A stretch of 37,467 bases of DNA, taken from the NCBI RefSeq assembly GCF_016905445.1, contig NZ_JAFEXF010000057.1:1-37467 (forward strand), given 5' to 3'. The DNA is from Streptomyces sp. G44. Its GTDB lineage: Bacteria; Actinomycetota; Actinomycetes; Streptomycetales; Streptomycetaceae. This document shows positions 16,071-24,747 of the stretch, piece after piece. Both the position numbers and the translations under genes were made by a program. The stretch's first letter is position 1; each line of letters starts with the position of its first letter. The notes below the pieces were generated by a model. The model did no database searches and was not told where the DNA came from. It worked only from the letters and a program-made list of their open reading frames with translations.

Positions 16071-17332
16071 GTGGTGGTGCCTCTCGGGGGCGGCGGGATC
16101 AGATCGGCCAGCAGGAGCATTCTGGCGCGGCGTGCGTCATCGAACCGCGCCAGGTACTCCCGGACCGGCCGGTACTCCCGGTGCGGCTCCAGCAATCGGC
16201 GCAGCCCGTCAAGCTGCTGCACCACGCGGACCGAACCGAGAGTCGGGCTCGTACTGAGCAGGTCGTGGCCGATGCTCACCGCGGCGTCCAGGTTTCCCCG
16301 GCAGATGTGGATGTCCACCAGGGTGATCCGGCTGAGAGCCAGGGACCGCGCCCGGCCCGCCTCGCGCAGCGCGACAGCTTGTTCGGCGTGCGACAGAGCC
16401 TCGTCGTACTGCTCCAGGTCACGCAGGATCAGGGCTGACTCGCTGGCCAGCGCGGCGGCGTCGAACGGACTCAGCCACGGGTGATCAGCAGTGGGTGAAG
16501 CCTCCAGGTCACGGTGCGCGACCTCCAGCGCGTGGGTGGCCGGGTTCCGCTGAGACGCGACCGCCAGCGCACGCGCCTGCATGGTGTGCAGCCGCGCCGT
16601 CAGCGCGGGAATCCGAGGCCCCTGCGCGGCCAGGTCGAGCCCCGTCCGTGCCCAGCCGACAGCCCCGGCCGCGTCCCCGGTCTCAAGGGCGAGGTGGCTG
16701 CTGCTCGCAGCGACGTGCGCGGCCAAGGGGAGGTCACCAGAGGTGCGGGCCAGAGGAAGGGCGCGGGCGAAGTGCCCGGCCGCGCGGTCGTCGTGACCCG
16801 AGTCATGGGCCATCCAGCCTGCCATCTCGGTCAGCGCGGCTGCGGCGGCGAACACCTGCGGACCGCTGCCGATGTCGACCAGCCGGGGCGCCACCCGGTC
16901 CGACAGGTGCCGGACGACAGCCCCGTACAGCCTCCCTCCCCCTGTCTGCCGGTCAGCGCTGCGAAAATGGTCCATCGCCACCAGGTCGTCACCGTCCGGC
17001 GGCGGCCGGTCCGCCCGCTCGTGCTCGGTGGTCGCCGACGCGGGCTCCCACGAGCGCCGGGCCAGCCCCAACAGATGTCCGGGGATATGGAAGGCGTCGG
17101 AGATCTGCTCGAACAGGGTCAGCTTCTCCACCCGGCTCTTGCCGTTCATGTAGTCGTACAGCCGTCCCTGCGTGATGTCGACGGCGGCAGCGATGCGTCG
17201 CGTACTGACACCGCGCGCGTTGAGCATCCGGAACACGGCGCCCATGTCCCGCTCGGCGCACGCATGGATCAGACGTTCATCTCCGAGCAGACCGGCGACG
17301 ACCTCGCGTGGATCCGGTAACAGACGCTCCAT
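16067..17332 (-). CDS. XRE-family regulator with TPR-like C-terminus; TTA codon at position 5
   Basis: The 421-residue protein has an N-terminal helix-turn-helix (STRRIAAAVDITQGRLYDYM, ~42-61). A long helical repeat region of paired Ala/Leu-rich helices follows, a layout common in streptomycete pathway regulators. GGGGAG six bases before ATG 17332 fixes the start. Codon 5 is TTA (17318-17320), the codon read only by the bldA tRNA in Streptomyces, so translation should depend on development. It is divergent from the HATPase-tgm operon and coupled to the Nudix gene, so it is the likely local regulator. Target and effector are inferred from position only. Confidence 0.9.
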   Translation of the reverse strand: MERLLPDPREVVAGLLGDERLIHACAERDMGAVFRMLNARGVSTRRIAAAVDITQGRLYDYMNGKSRVEKLTLFEQISDAFHIPGHLLGLARRSWEPASATTEHERADRPPPDGDDLVAMDHFRSADRQTGGGRLYGAVVRHLSDRVAPRLVDIGSGPQVFAAAAALTEMAGWMAHDSGHDDRAAGHFARALPLARTSGDLPLAAHVAASSSHLALETGDAAGAVGWARTGLDLAAQGPRIPALTARLHTMQARALAVASQRNPATHALEVAHRDLEASPTADHPWLSPFDAAALASESALILRDLEQYDEALSHAEQAVALREAGRARSLALSRITLVDIHICRGNLDAAVSIGHDLLSTSPTLGSVRVVQQLDGLRRLLEPHREYRPVREYLARFDDARRARMLLLADLIPPPPRGTTT

Positions 17333-17386
17333 CTGCGACTCCCCTGGAGAGCGAATGAAACCGATGTTAAGGCCAGCGCCGCTGAC

Positions 17387-17407
17387 GTGACTCCGCGGTG
17401 GAGTCAC
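17387..17407. promoter_or_regulatory. Inverted repeat in the regulator/HATPase gap
   Basis: GTGACTCC-GCGGT-GGAGTCAC is a perfect 8-bp inverted repeat with a 5-nt spacer. Further GGAGTC/GACTCC copies lie at ~17413-17418 and in the regulator's leader (~17336-17341). It is a plausible operator for the divergent XRE regulator. Confidence 0.5.
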
Positions 17408-17565
17408 CTCCTGGAGTCCCCTCATGCCCGCCTCCACGCGTTGACTGTCCTTCAACCGCCGCGAGACGCACCCGTGAACGCGTCCTTGGCGGCGCCCCGC
17501 CCGCAGCTTCTCCCCCGAGGCACGCGGGCGGGGCCTCCCCGCACCGCCCAGACCAAGGCGTGACG

Positions 17566-17994
17566 ATGACCATGACCAACGAGCGAGTGAGTCCGGACCA
17601 ATATCCGCGCCAGAGCGCCACCCTCGCGAGCGAGGCCGCCAGTGTCCCGGTGGCACGTCAGATAGTTCGCGATGCATGCAAGGAGTGGGGCATGGCCCAG
17701 GAAGCCGCAGAGACCGGCATGCTTCTGATCTCCGAAATCGTCACCAACGCAGTCCGCCACGGTCACTCCGCCAGCGTCCGGGTGATCGCCGAGTTGCCGT
17801 GCCCTGGTCGGCTCCGCGTCACCGTGGCCGACAGGTCCCACCATGTGCCTGAGCAGCAGGTCGTTGGACCAGACGCCATCGGCGGCCGTGGCCTCCTCCT
17901 GGTCGACGTCCTCTCCGACCGCTGGGGAACCGATCTCCTTCCCTGGGGTAAGCGCGTCTGGGCCGAGATCGCGATCAAGGTGGGCAACCAATGA
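17566..17994 (+). CDS. ATP-binding (HATPase, SpoIIAB/RsbW-like) protein
   Basis: This 142-residue single-domain GHKL ATPase has an N-box LLISEIVTNAVRHG (E57, N61), a G1-type VADRS (D89) and GGRGLLLV (106-113). Such proteins act as anti-sigma or switch kinases in actinobacteria; the partner is unknown. ATG at 17566 is chosen because AAGG (17555-17558) lies 7 bases upstream; GTG 17560 and ATG 17572 are alternatives. It opens the strand leading into the RiPP genes and overlaps the next small gene by ATGA. Confidence 0.88.
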   Translation: MTMTNERVSPDQYPRQSATLASEAASVPVARQIVRDACKEWGMAQEAAETGMLLISEIVTNAVRHGHSASVRVIAELPCPGRLRVTVADRSHHVPEQQVVGPDAIGGRGLLLVDVLSDRWGTDLLPWGKRVWAEIAIKVGNQ

Positions 17995-18245
17995 CCGGCC
18001 GTCGCCACATGCTGCAAGCCGACGGGGTAACCGCCGGCACCGGGCTCCTGGGAGCCGTCGCTGTTGGCCTCGGGCTGGTGGTGTCCGTGGCCTTCGACGA
18101 AGTCCACACGGATTCTGCCCCGACTGCGCACTCCGTTCCCGACAAGGAACCGCACGTAGCGGCTCTCGCCGTCCGGAAGCCCCGGGCGGCGGCTGCCACT
18201 GTCGGATCACCTGAGAGACGAGGAAACTCATGCAACAGCCCTTGA
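17991..18245 (+). CDS. Small single-span membrane protein, unknown function
   Basis: An 84-residue frame starts in the ATGA that ends the HATPase gene. It has one hydrophobic segment (GTGLLGAVAVGLGLVVSVAF, ~16-35), then a polar, Ala/Arg-rich tail. Codon third positions are G/C-rich for most of its length but not in the last ~14 codons. Those codons overlap the ribosome-binding site and start of the precursor gene. It could be a short membrane anchor made with the HATPase. It may instead be a chance frame; I favour a real gene because of the coupling and the clean hydrophobic helix. Confidence 0.5.
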   Translation: MTGRRHMLQADGVTAGTGLLGAVAVGLGLVVSVAFDEVHTDSAPTAHSVPDKEPHVAALAVRKPRAAAATVGSPERRGNSCNSP

Positions 18246-18496
18246 CGTCACTGATTCAGGTCGAGCCTTGGGGACTCGGACGCATGCGGCCCTACCCGGG
18301 TGCTGCCGCCCTCTCCGCCGCCCGGCCCGTCCTCGATCCGCACACGCAGGTCCCCGCGTGGGTCGGCCCCGACGGCGCACCGCTGACGGTGGAGGCCAAG
18401 CACAAGCGAACCGAGACGTCGCAGGAGACGAGCACGAAGACCAGCCTGGACGGCACCCCGGACCAGGGCAGCGACCAGAACGGGGATTCCGACTGA
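18230..18496 (+). CDS. tgmA: Graspetide-type RiPP precursor peptide (TgmA-like)
   Basis: The 88-residue peptide matches the ATP-grasp-target pattern. Its leader carries PWGLGRMRPYP (13-23), the enzyme-recognition type motif, and DPHTQ (36-40). The Thr/Ser then Asp-rich C-terminus (61-88) is the core. Esters between Thr/Ser hydroxyls and Asp/Glu carboxyls are expected. Core residues pair symmetrically: T61-D88, T63-D86, T67-D82 and T71-D78 all centre between D74 and G75. GAGG before ATG 18230 supports the start. The stop overlaps the ligase start as TGATG. No protease or exporter gene is adjacent, so how the leader is removed is unknown. Confidence 0.92.
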   Translation: MQQPLTSLIQVEPWGLGRMRPYPGAAALSAARPVLDPHTQVPAWVGPDGAPLTVEAKHKRTETSQETSTKTSLDGTPDQGSDQNGDSD

Positions 18497-19461
18497 TGGC
18501 TGTGGGTGGGCCGCCCGTCCTCGTCGTCACGCGCCTGGACGACGCGACCGCGGATGAAGTGATCACCGAACTGAACCAGCGTCGTGTGCCGGTGGTCCGC
18601 CTGGACCCCGGCGACTTCCCCCGCGAGGTGGCCCTGTCCGGCACCTTCGCCGGCATCGGGACCGGTGGCACTCTCGCCACCGCGTCCCGGAGTGTCGACC
18701 TGGGCAACGTCCGCTCGGTGTACTGGCGGCGGCCCACCCCCTACACCGCCGACCTCGCCATGGGTGAGCAGACCGGTCGATGGGCAGTCGAAGAAGCCCG
18801 CTACGGGCTCGGCGGCATTCTCGCCGCTCTCCCCGGCGCGCACTACCTGAACCACCCATGGCGCAACCGGGACGCCGAGTACAAGCCGGCGCAACTCGCC
18901 ACGGCTGCCGCCTGCGGATTCACCGTGCCACCCACGCTCATCACCAACGACCCCGACCGTGCCCGCACCTTCGTCGCCGGACACGGGTCGGTCATCTACA
19001 AGCCGCTCAGGGAAACCGAGTACACCGACGACACCGGCCGCGCGCTGACCGTGTGGATCGAGGATGTTGTCCCAGAACAGATCGACGACCGTCTACGTCA
19101 CACCGCGCACCTCTTCCAGCAGCGTGTCAGCAAGTCCGCCGACATCCGCCTCACTGCCGTCGGCGACTACCTCACCGCCGTCCGTATCGACGGTTCACCT
19201 GGCGTCGACTGGCGGCGCCACTACGACCGGCTCACCTACACCCCCGTGCCCGTTCCCCTGGCCATCGTCAGAGGAGTGCGCGCCTACCTCGACGCTTTCG
19301 GACTCAGCTTCGGCGCCTTTGACTTCGGTCTGGACCGTGATGGCGTCTGGCACTGGTATGAGTGCAACCCCAACGGTCAATGGGCCTGGTTCCCCGACCA
19401 CATCACCGCTCCCGTCAAGCGCGCCATCGCCGACCATCTACAGCACGGAGCCCTCGCATGA
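18496..19461 (+). CDS. tgmB: ATP-grasp peptide maturase (TgmB-like graspetide ligase)
   Basis: This 321-residue ATP-grasp enzyme should activate Asp/Glu side chains of the precursor by phosphorylation and join them to Thr/Ser. Features are an N-terminal pre-grasp region (VLVVTRLDDATADEVI), SVYWRRPTPY (~75-84), NHPWRNRDAEYKPAQL, a lysine in VIYKPL, FQQRVSKSADIRLTAVGD, and the metal-site motif ECNPNGQWAWFPDH (~289-302). All are typical of the TgmB family. It overlaps tgmA by 1 bp and tgmC by 4 bp (ATGA), showing tight translational coupling. Confidence 0.94.
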   Translation: MAVGGPPVLVVTRLDDATADEVITELNQRRVPVVRLDPGDFPREVALSGTFAGIGTGGTLATASRSVDLGNVRSVYWRRPTPYTADLAMGEQTGRWAVEEARYGLGGILAALPGAHYLNHPWRNRDAEYKPAQLATAAACGFTVPPTLITNDPDRARTFVAGHGSVIYKPLRETEYTDDTGRALTVWIEDVVPEQIDDRLRHTAHLFQQRVSKSADIRLTAVGDYLTAVRIDGSPGVDWRRHYDRLTYTPVPVPLAIVRGVRAYLDAFGLSFGAFDFGLDRDGVWHWYECNPNGQWAWFPDHITAPVKRAIADHLQHGALA

Positions 19462-20582
19462 CCGACTCCGCCGACCTGCGCCGCCAACTCGCCGACGCTG
19501 TCCCCGTGCACGACCCGGCATGGCGCACAGCCCTCGAAACGGTGCCCCGCGAACTCTTTCTGGGTAACGGGCTGTTCCAGTTCGACGGCCGCCAGTGGAC
19601 CCCCGAGCTCCGCGACCGGACCGATCCCGGCACGTGGTTGCGGCTCATCTACCAGGACACCACCTGGGTCACCCAGGTCGACGGCACCACCGCCGTCGAC
19701 GCCACCGGACCCGTTACCGGCCGCCCCACCTCGTCCGGCACGCTGCCCTCCCTGATCGTGCGCATGCTCGACGTCGCCGGGGTCGGCGAGGGTCACAAGG
19801 TGCTGGAAATCGGCACCGGCACCGGTTATTCCACCGCCATCCTGTGCAGCCGCCTCGGGGACGACCACGTGTACTCCATCGAGTACGACCCGGGCTTGGC
19901 CACCGCGGCGGCCGGCCACATCCACGCCGCCGGGTATCACCCCACCCTGATCACCGGTGACGGCCTCGCCGGACACATGGATGACGCCGAATACGACCAC
20001 ATCGTGGCCACCTGCGCCGTCCGCCACATCCCCCCGGCCTGGCTGTACCAGGTACGCGCCGGCGGAACCATCACCACCACCATCAGCGGATGGATGCTCG
20101 CCTCCGGACTGGTCCGCCTCACCGTCCACGACGACGGCACCGCGACCGGCCGCTTCCGCCCCGACCGGATCAGCTACATGCTCGCCCGCCCCCACGAACG
20201 CCCACCCCGACCCACGTTCCACCAGCATCCCGGCCACACTCGCGCCACCCGTGTGAACCCCGCACTCCTGGAAGACTGGACCGGGCAGTTCCTCGCTCAG
20301 CTCGCCGCGCCGTCCGCCGAACTCATGACCACGGGCACGGGCGTGATCCTCGTGGACGTCGCCACCGGGTCACAGGCGTGGACCGAACCGACCGGAGGCG
20401 GCTGGACCGTGCACCAGCACGGCCCTCTTCGCCTCTGGGATCAGGTGGAAGACGCTCTCACGGTCTGGCAGGACGCGGGCTCGCCCCCACACTCGGAGCT
20501 CGGCCTGACCGTGGACTTGAACGGCACCCAACGGGTGTGGGTCAGAACACCCGATGGCCGCTCCTGGAACCTGCCGGTCTGA
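19458..20582 (+). CDS. tgmC: PIMT-like O-methyltransferase of the ATP-grasp peptide system (TgmC-like)
   Basis: The 374-residue protein resembles protein L-isoaspartyl O-methyltransferase. It has an N-terminal segment with FDGRQWTPELRDR, then SSGTLPSLIVRMLD, and the SAM-binding VLEIGTGTGYSTAIL (115-129). A C-terminal extension of ~150 residues beyond a PIMT core follows. In the related fuscimiditide pathway such an enzyme methylates a core Asp, which then closes to an aspartimide. The best candidate Asp here is D74 of the precursor (followed by Gly). It is the last gene of the operon; a hairpin follows. Confidence 0.93.
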   Translation: MTDSADLRRQLADAVPVHDPAWRTALETVPRELFLGNGLFQFDGRQWTPELRDRTDPGTWLRLIYQDTTWVTQVDGTTAVDATGPVTGRPTSSGTLPSLIVRMLDVAGVGEGHKVLEIGTGTGYSTAILCSRLGDDHVYSIEYDPGLATAAAGHIHAAGYHPTLITGDGLAGHMDDAEYDHIVATCAVRHIPPAWLYQVRAGGTITTTISGWMLASGLVRLTVHDDGTATGRFRPDRISYMLARPHERPPRPTFHQHPGHTRATRVNPALLEDWTGQFLAQLAAPSAELMTTGTGVILVDVATGSQAWTEPTGGGWTVHQHGPLRLWDQVEDALTVWQDAGSPPHSELGLTVDLNGTQRVWVRTPDGRSWNLPV

Positions 20583-20676
20583 CCTACCGATCACAAGAGT
20601 GACCGCACGCACCTCAAGGAAAACTGATCCCGAAGCTCAAGCCACAAGCCCCGAGCGCTGCTTCTACGGAACGGGA

Positions 20677-20694
20677 GGCGGGTCTCAACCCGCC
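20677..20694 (+). terminator. Hairpin after the RiPP operon
   Basis: GGCGGGT and ACCCGCC pair perfectly around a CTCA loop, 95 bp after the tgmC stop, followed by a C-rich run. It is probably the operon terminator. Confidence 0.6.
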
Positions 20695-20740
20695 CCCCCT
20701 CCCCCGGAGTTGACATGATCGCGGACTTTCCGCGTTCGGC

Positions 20741-20770
20741 TTGCCACGCACCGTGACGACGCTCTAGCGT
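20741..20770 (+). promoter_or_regulatory. Promoter for the winged-helix gene
   Basis: TTGCCA (20741-20746) and TAGCGT (20765-20770) are 18 bp apart and place the transcript start near 20777. That leaves a ~75-nt leader that contains the hairpin at 20786-20821. Confidence 0.45.
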
Positions 20771-20785
20771 GCCCACATAACGAAC

Positions 20786-20821
20786 AACCCCCGCCAGGTG
20801 CTGCGAACACCTGCGGGGGTT
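20786..20821 (+). promoter_or_regulatory. Leader hairpin, possible attenuator
   Basis: AACCCCCGC then AGGTG pair with CACCT then CGGGGGTT (one bulged C), followed by TTGACC. It is a strong stem with a short T run between the predicted promoter and the start codon at 20853. It may terminate transcription conditionally or stabilise the mRNA. Confidence 0.5.
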
Positions 20822-20852
20822 TGACCACGAGATCGAATCGAGACTTCGACCC

Positions 20853-21743
20853 ATGGCTGACGCCCAGCTTAGTGCTGCCCCCCGCTCGACGCACGCGACC
20901 CCGCCCACGAGTCCGCACCCCATGGCGAGTCCGGGTTACGGCAAGCGTTCGACGCCGGGGCAACTCCCCCGTACCAACCACGACTTCGCCCACCTCCCGC
21001 CCCGCGAGGCGGCCATCGCCGCGTACGTCGACCGGCTCCCGGACGGCGCGGACATCTCCGTGAAAACCCTGGCCAAGGAGCTGCCGTACGGACAGTGCGC
21101 GCTCCGCACGGCGCTGAACAGGATCCAGGCGGCGGGCCACCTGCGGCGCGGCAGGGAACACGTGCGCGGCACCGGCAGCGCCCGCTGGATCACCCGAACG
21201 TGGTTCTCCCGTACCGCGAGGGACGACGACTGGTGGACGGCGTTCACGCGGGGCGGCGTGCCGGAGGAGCCCGAACCGGACACGCCCCGGCAACGGCCGA
21301 CCCGCAGCCGGGCATTCATCCTGCTGGCGGCGCTGGGCAGGACCGCGCCCGCGCTGACCCTCTCGTACCTCGACTGCGTACGCCTCGAACCGCAGGTCAC
21401 GCAGTGGTTCGAGCGCGGCGCCACCGAACCGGACATCGTGCGCGCCCTCACCGCCGGGCTCCCCACCCCCGTCCACAGCCCGGCCGCCCTGGTCCGCAGC
21501 CGCCTGACCTCCAAGCTGCCCCCGGAACCCCCACCGCCCCGCCCAGCCCCACTCCGCTTCCTGGAATGCACCCACTGCGGAGCCCCGGGCCGCCCCGAGG
21601 CCCTGCCGGGCGGCACCTGCGGCCCCTGCCGGGGCGAACCGACGCCCGCCACGGCAGCGGTCCTACTCCCAGAGGCCGTCCGCGCTCACGTGACGGCGCT
21701 CCGCACCGCCGCCAACTCTCCACACGAAAGGACACACGCATGA
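20853..21743 (+). CDS. Winged-helix DNA-binding protein with C-terminal zinc ribbon
   Basis: The 296-residue protein has a disordered Pro/Ser start. A winged-helix region follows (FAHLPPREAAIAAYVDRL, then SVKTLAKELPYGQCALRTAL and a Gly/Arg wing, ~45-115). The middle is Arg/Pro-rich and the C-terminal ribbon has CTHCG and CGPC (four Cys). Streptomyces genomes carry many such proteins with no known role. ATG at 20853 has no strong ribosome-binding site. The gap to the Uma2 gene is 59 bp on the same strand. Confidence 0.8.
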   Translation: MADAQLSAAPRSTHATPPTSPHPMASPGYGKRSTPGQLPRTNHDFAHLPPREAAIAAYVDRLPDGADISVKTLAKELPYGQCALRTALNRIQAAGHLRRGREHVRGTGSARWITRTWFSRTARDDDWWTAFTRGGVPEEPEPDTPRQRPTRSRAFILLAALGRTAPALTLSYLDCVRLEPQVTQWFERGATEPDIVRALTAGLPTPVHSPAALVRSRLTSKLPPEPPPPRPAPLRFLECTHCGAPGRPEALPGGTCGPCRGEPTPATAAVLLPEAVRAHVTALRTAANSPHERTHA

Positions 21744-21802
21744 ACGCTTCAACGGTCCGACGACATAGGTCCGGGGCACGATGGAAAGGAGGAGGCACCA
21801 CC

Positions 21803-22486
21803 ATGACCCCTGGTACCGATGAACGCCCGCAGATGTCCGTCGAGGAATTCGAGGAGTTGGTCCGCCGGGCCCCGGAGACCGTCCAGAACAATCTGGAGTT
21901 CTACGGCGGCAGGCTGCACCTCAAGCACGGTCCAATCGACGTCGAAGACTTCGAAGAACTCGCTCGCGTTGCCCCGGAGACGGTCACGCTCGAACTGATC
22001 AACGGAAGGCTAGAGGTCAAGCCCGTGCCGGACCAGCTCCACGGGGCCATCGTCATGTGGCTGCTTCGGCAGTGCATGCAGCAGCGTCCGGAGCTGGCGC
22101 TCTACCCCGAACAGGGTCTCAGGGTCCCGACGTACCGCAATGGGCGGGCCAGGGCTGACGGAGCCCTCGCCCCACTGGACCACTTCATCGATCAGGAGGG
22201 TGAATGGGCCTCCCCGGAGGGCGTCCTCATGGCTGTCGAGGTCACCTCGCGCGACAGCGACACCGACCGACGTGACCGCCAAGAGAAGGGCCGGGCCTAC
22301 GCCTATGTGGGCATCCCGGTCTTCCTCCTCATCGACCGCGACAACGACACGGTGGTCGTCCACAGCGCCCCCCAGAACGGCGTCTACCAGAACCGCCGCC
22401 CGTACCACTACGGCTCCACGGTCCGTCTCCCCTCCCCCGTGGCCATCACCCTGGAAACCGAGAAGCTGAAGGACTACGCCACCTGA
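21803..22486 (+). CDS. Uma2-family (DUF820) endonuclease-fold protein with a duplicated N-terminal segment
   Basis: The 227-residue protein has the Uma2 core: LYPEQGLRVPTYRNGRARAD, then MAVEVTSRDSDTDRRDRQEK and AYAYVGIPVFLLIDRDN. It therefore has the PD-(D/E)xK-like acidic and Lys residues. Activity of the family is largely unproven. The first 65 residues hold two copies of a module: VEEFEELVRRAPETVQNNLE then VEDFEELARVAPETVTLELI. AAAGGAGGAGG ten bases upstream supports ATG 21803. An in-frame ATG at 21740 overlaps the previous stop (ATGA) and also has GAAAGGA upstream, but its 21 extra codons have poor codon bias. Confidence 0.85.
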   Translation: MTPGTDERPQMSVEEFEELVRRAPETVQNNLEFYGGRLHLKHGPIDVEDFEELARVAPETVTLELINGRLEVKPVPDQLHGAIVMWLLRQCMQQRPELALYPEQGLRVPTYRNGRARADGALAPLDHFIDQEGEWASPEGVLMAVEVTSRDSDTDRRDRQEKGRAYAYVGIPVFLLIDRDNDTVVVHSAPQNGVYQNRRPYHYGSTVRLPSPVAITLETEKLKDYAT

Positions 22487-22509
22487 CGATGAAAGAAGCC
22501 GGAAACGCC

Positions 22510-22549
22510 CGAGGGCGGCACCCCCTCCTGAGAAGAGGTGCCGCCCTCG
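22510..22549. terminator. Bidirectional terminator between Uma2 gene and groEL2
   Basis: CGAGGGCGGCACC (22510-22522) pairs perfectly with 22537-22549 (13 bp, 14-nt loop) between convergent genes. Confidence 0.8.
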
Positions 22550-22587
22550 CGACGCGAACGTCAGGACAGTGATCAACCAGAGGTCGA

Positions 22588-24213
<1,626 letters not shown>

Positions 24214-24342
24214 GTGAAGTGGTCCTCCCGGACAGGGGTGGAAACGCAAACGGACCGTGCTGGTGCCCGCGACGGACGGACTGCGCACCGTGTGGTTCCT
24301 TGCCCCACGCGGCCCGCGGACCTCACCGACCCGATCCAAGTT

Positions 24343-24404
24343 CTGTCACTCTCACTGGGAGAGTGCTAAGCCCAATGATTAGCACTCGACCCCTGCGAGT
24401 GCAA
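24343..24404 (-). promoter_or_regulatory. groEL2 promoter and CIRCE (HrcA) half-sites
   Basis: Reading towards groEL2: -35 TTGCAC (24404-24399), 17-bp spacer, -10 TAATCA (24381-24376). Three CIRCE half-sites follow on an 18-bp period: GAGTGCTAA (24387-24379, over the -10), TTAGCACTC (24369-24361), and degenerate GAGTGACAG (24351-24343). The last two, 9 bp apart, form the ordinary CIRCE orientation. Confidence 0.85.
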
Positions 24405-24474
24405 GCGCCTCTCGCGGATCCGGTGGCGCGCGATCCGGACCCACCGTCCCTACCCGCGGGCGCGCGGGCGCACA

Positions 24475-24511
24475 CGAGGGGCCCGTACCCCCATGGGATA
24501 CGAGCCCCTCG
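24475..24511 (-). terminator. Terminator of the cold-shock gene
   Basis: CGAGGGGC and GCCCCTCG pair, with inner CGTA/TACG and CCC/GGG steps split by two mismatches, 32 bp after the csp stop codon. Confidence 0.7.
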
Positions 24512-24543
24512 CGATGCTTGCTTCGGTGGTCGGTCGCGCCGAG

Positions 24544-24747
24544 CTAGACGGCGAGCTTGACCATGTCCGCCTGCGGACCCTTCTGGCCCTGCGAGATCTC
24601 GAACTCGACTCGCTGACCTTCTTCAAGGGTGCGGTAGCCGTCCATCTGGATCGCGCTGTAGTGGACGAAAACATCCGCACCACCGTCGACCGCGATGAAG
24701 CCGTACCCCTTCTCCGCGTTGAACCACTTGACGGTGCCCTGAGCCAT
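24544..24747 (-). CDS. CspA-family cold-shock protein
   Basis: The 67-residue single-strand nucleic-acid-binding protein has RNP1 KGYGFI and RNP2 VFVHYS in an MAQGTVKWFNAEKGYGF start. This is typical of actinobacterial CspA homologues that melt mRNA structure. GGGGAG upstream of ATG 24747 supports the start. It stands alone between groEL2 and a 460-bp non-coding gap. Confidence 0.95.
   Translation of the reverse strand: MAQGTVKWFNAEKGYGFIAVDGGADVFVHYSAIQMDGYRTLEEGQRVEFEISQGQKGPQADMVKLAV

Noticed and set aside
19738..19850. TTA codons in tgmC
   Set aside because: TTA strings occur only out of frame (CCC GTT ACC; GGT TAT TCC).
21740..21802. Earlier start for the Uma2 protein
   Set aside because: It has an ATGA overlap and a fair ribosome-binding site, but the 21 codons lack G/C third-position bias and a stronger site precedes ATG 21803.
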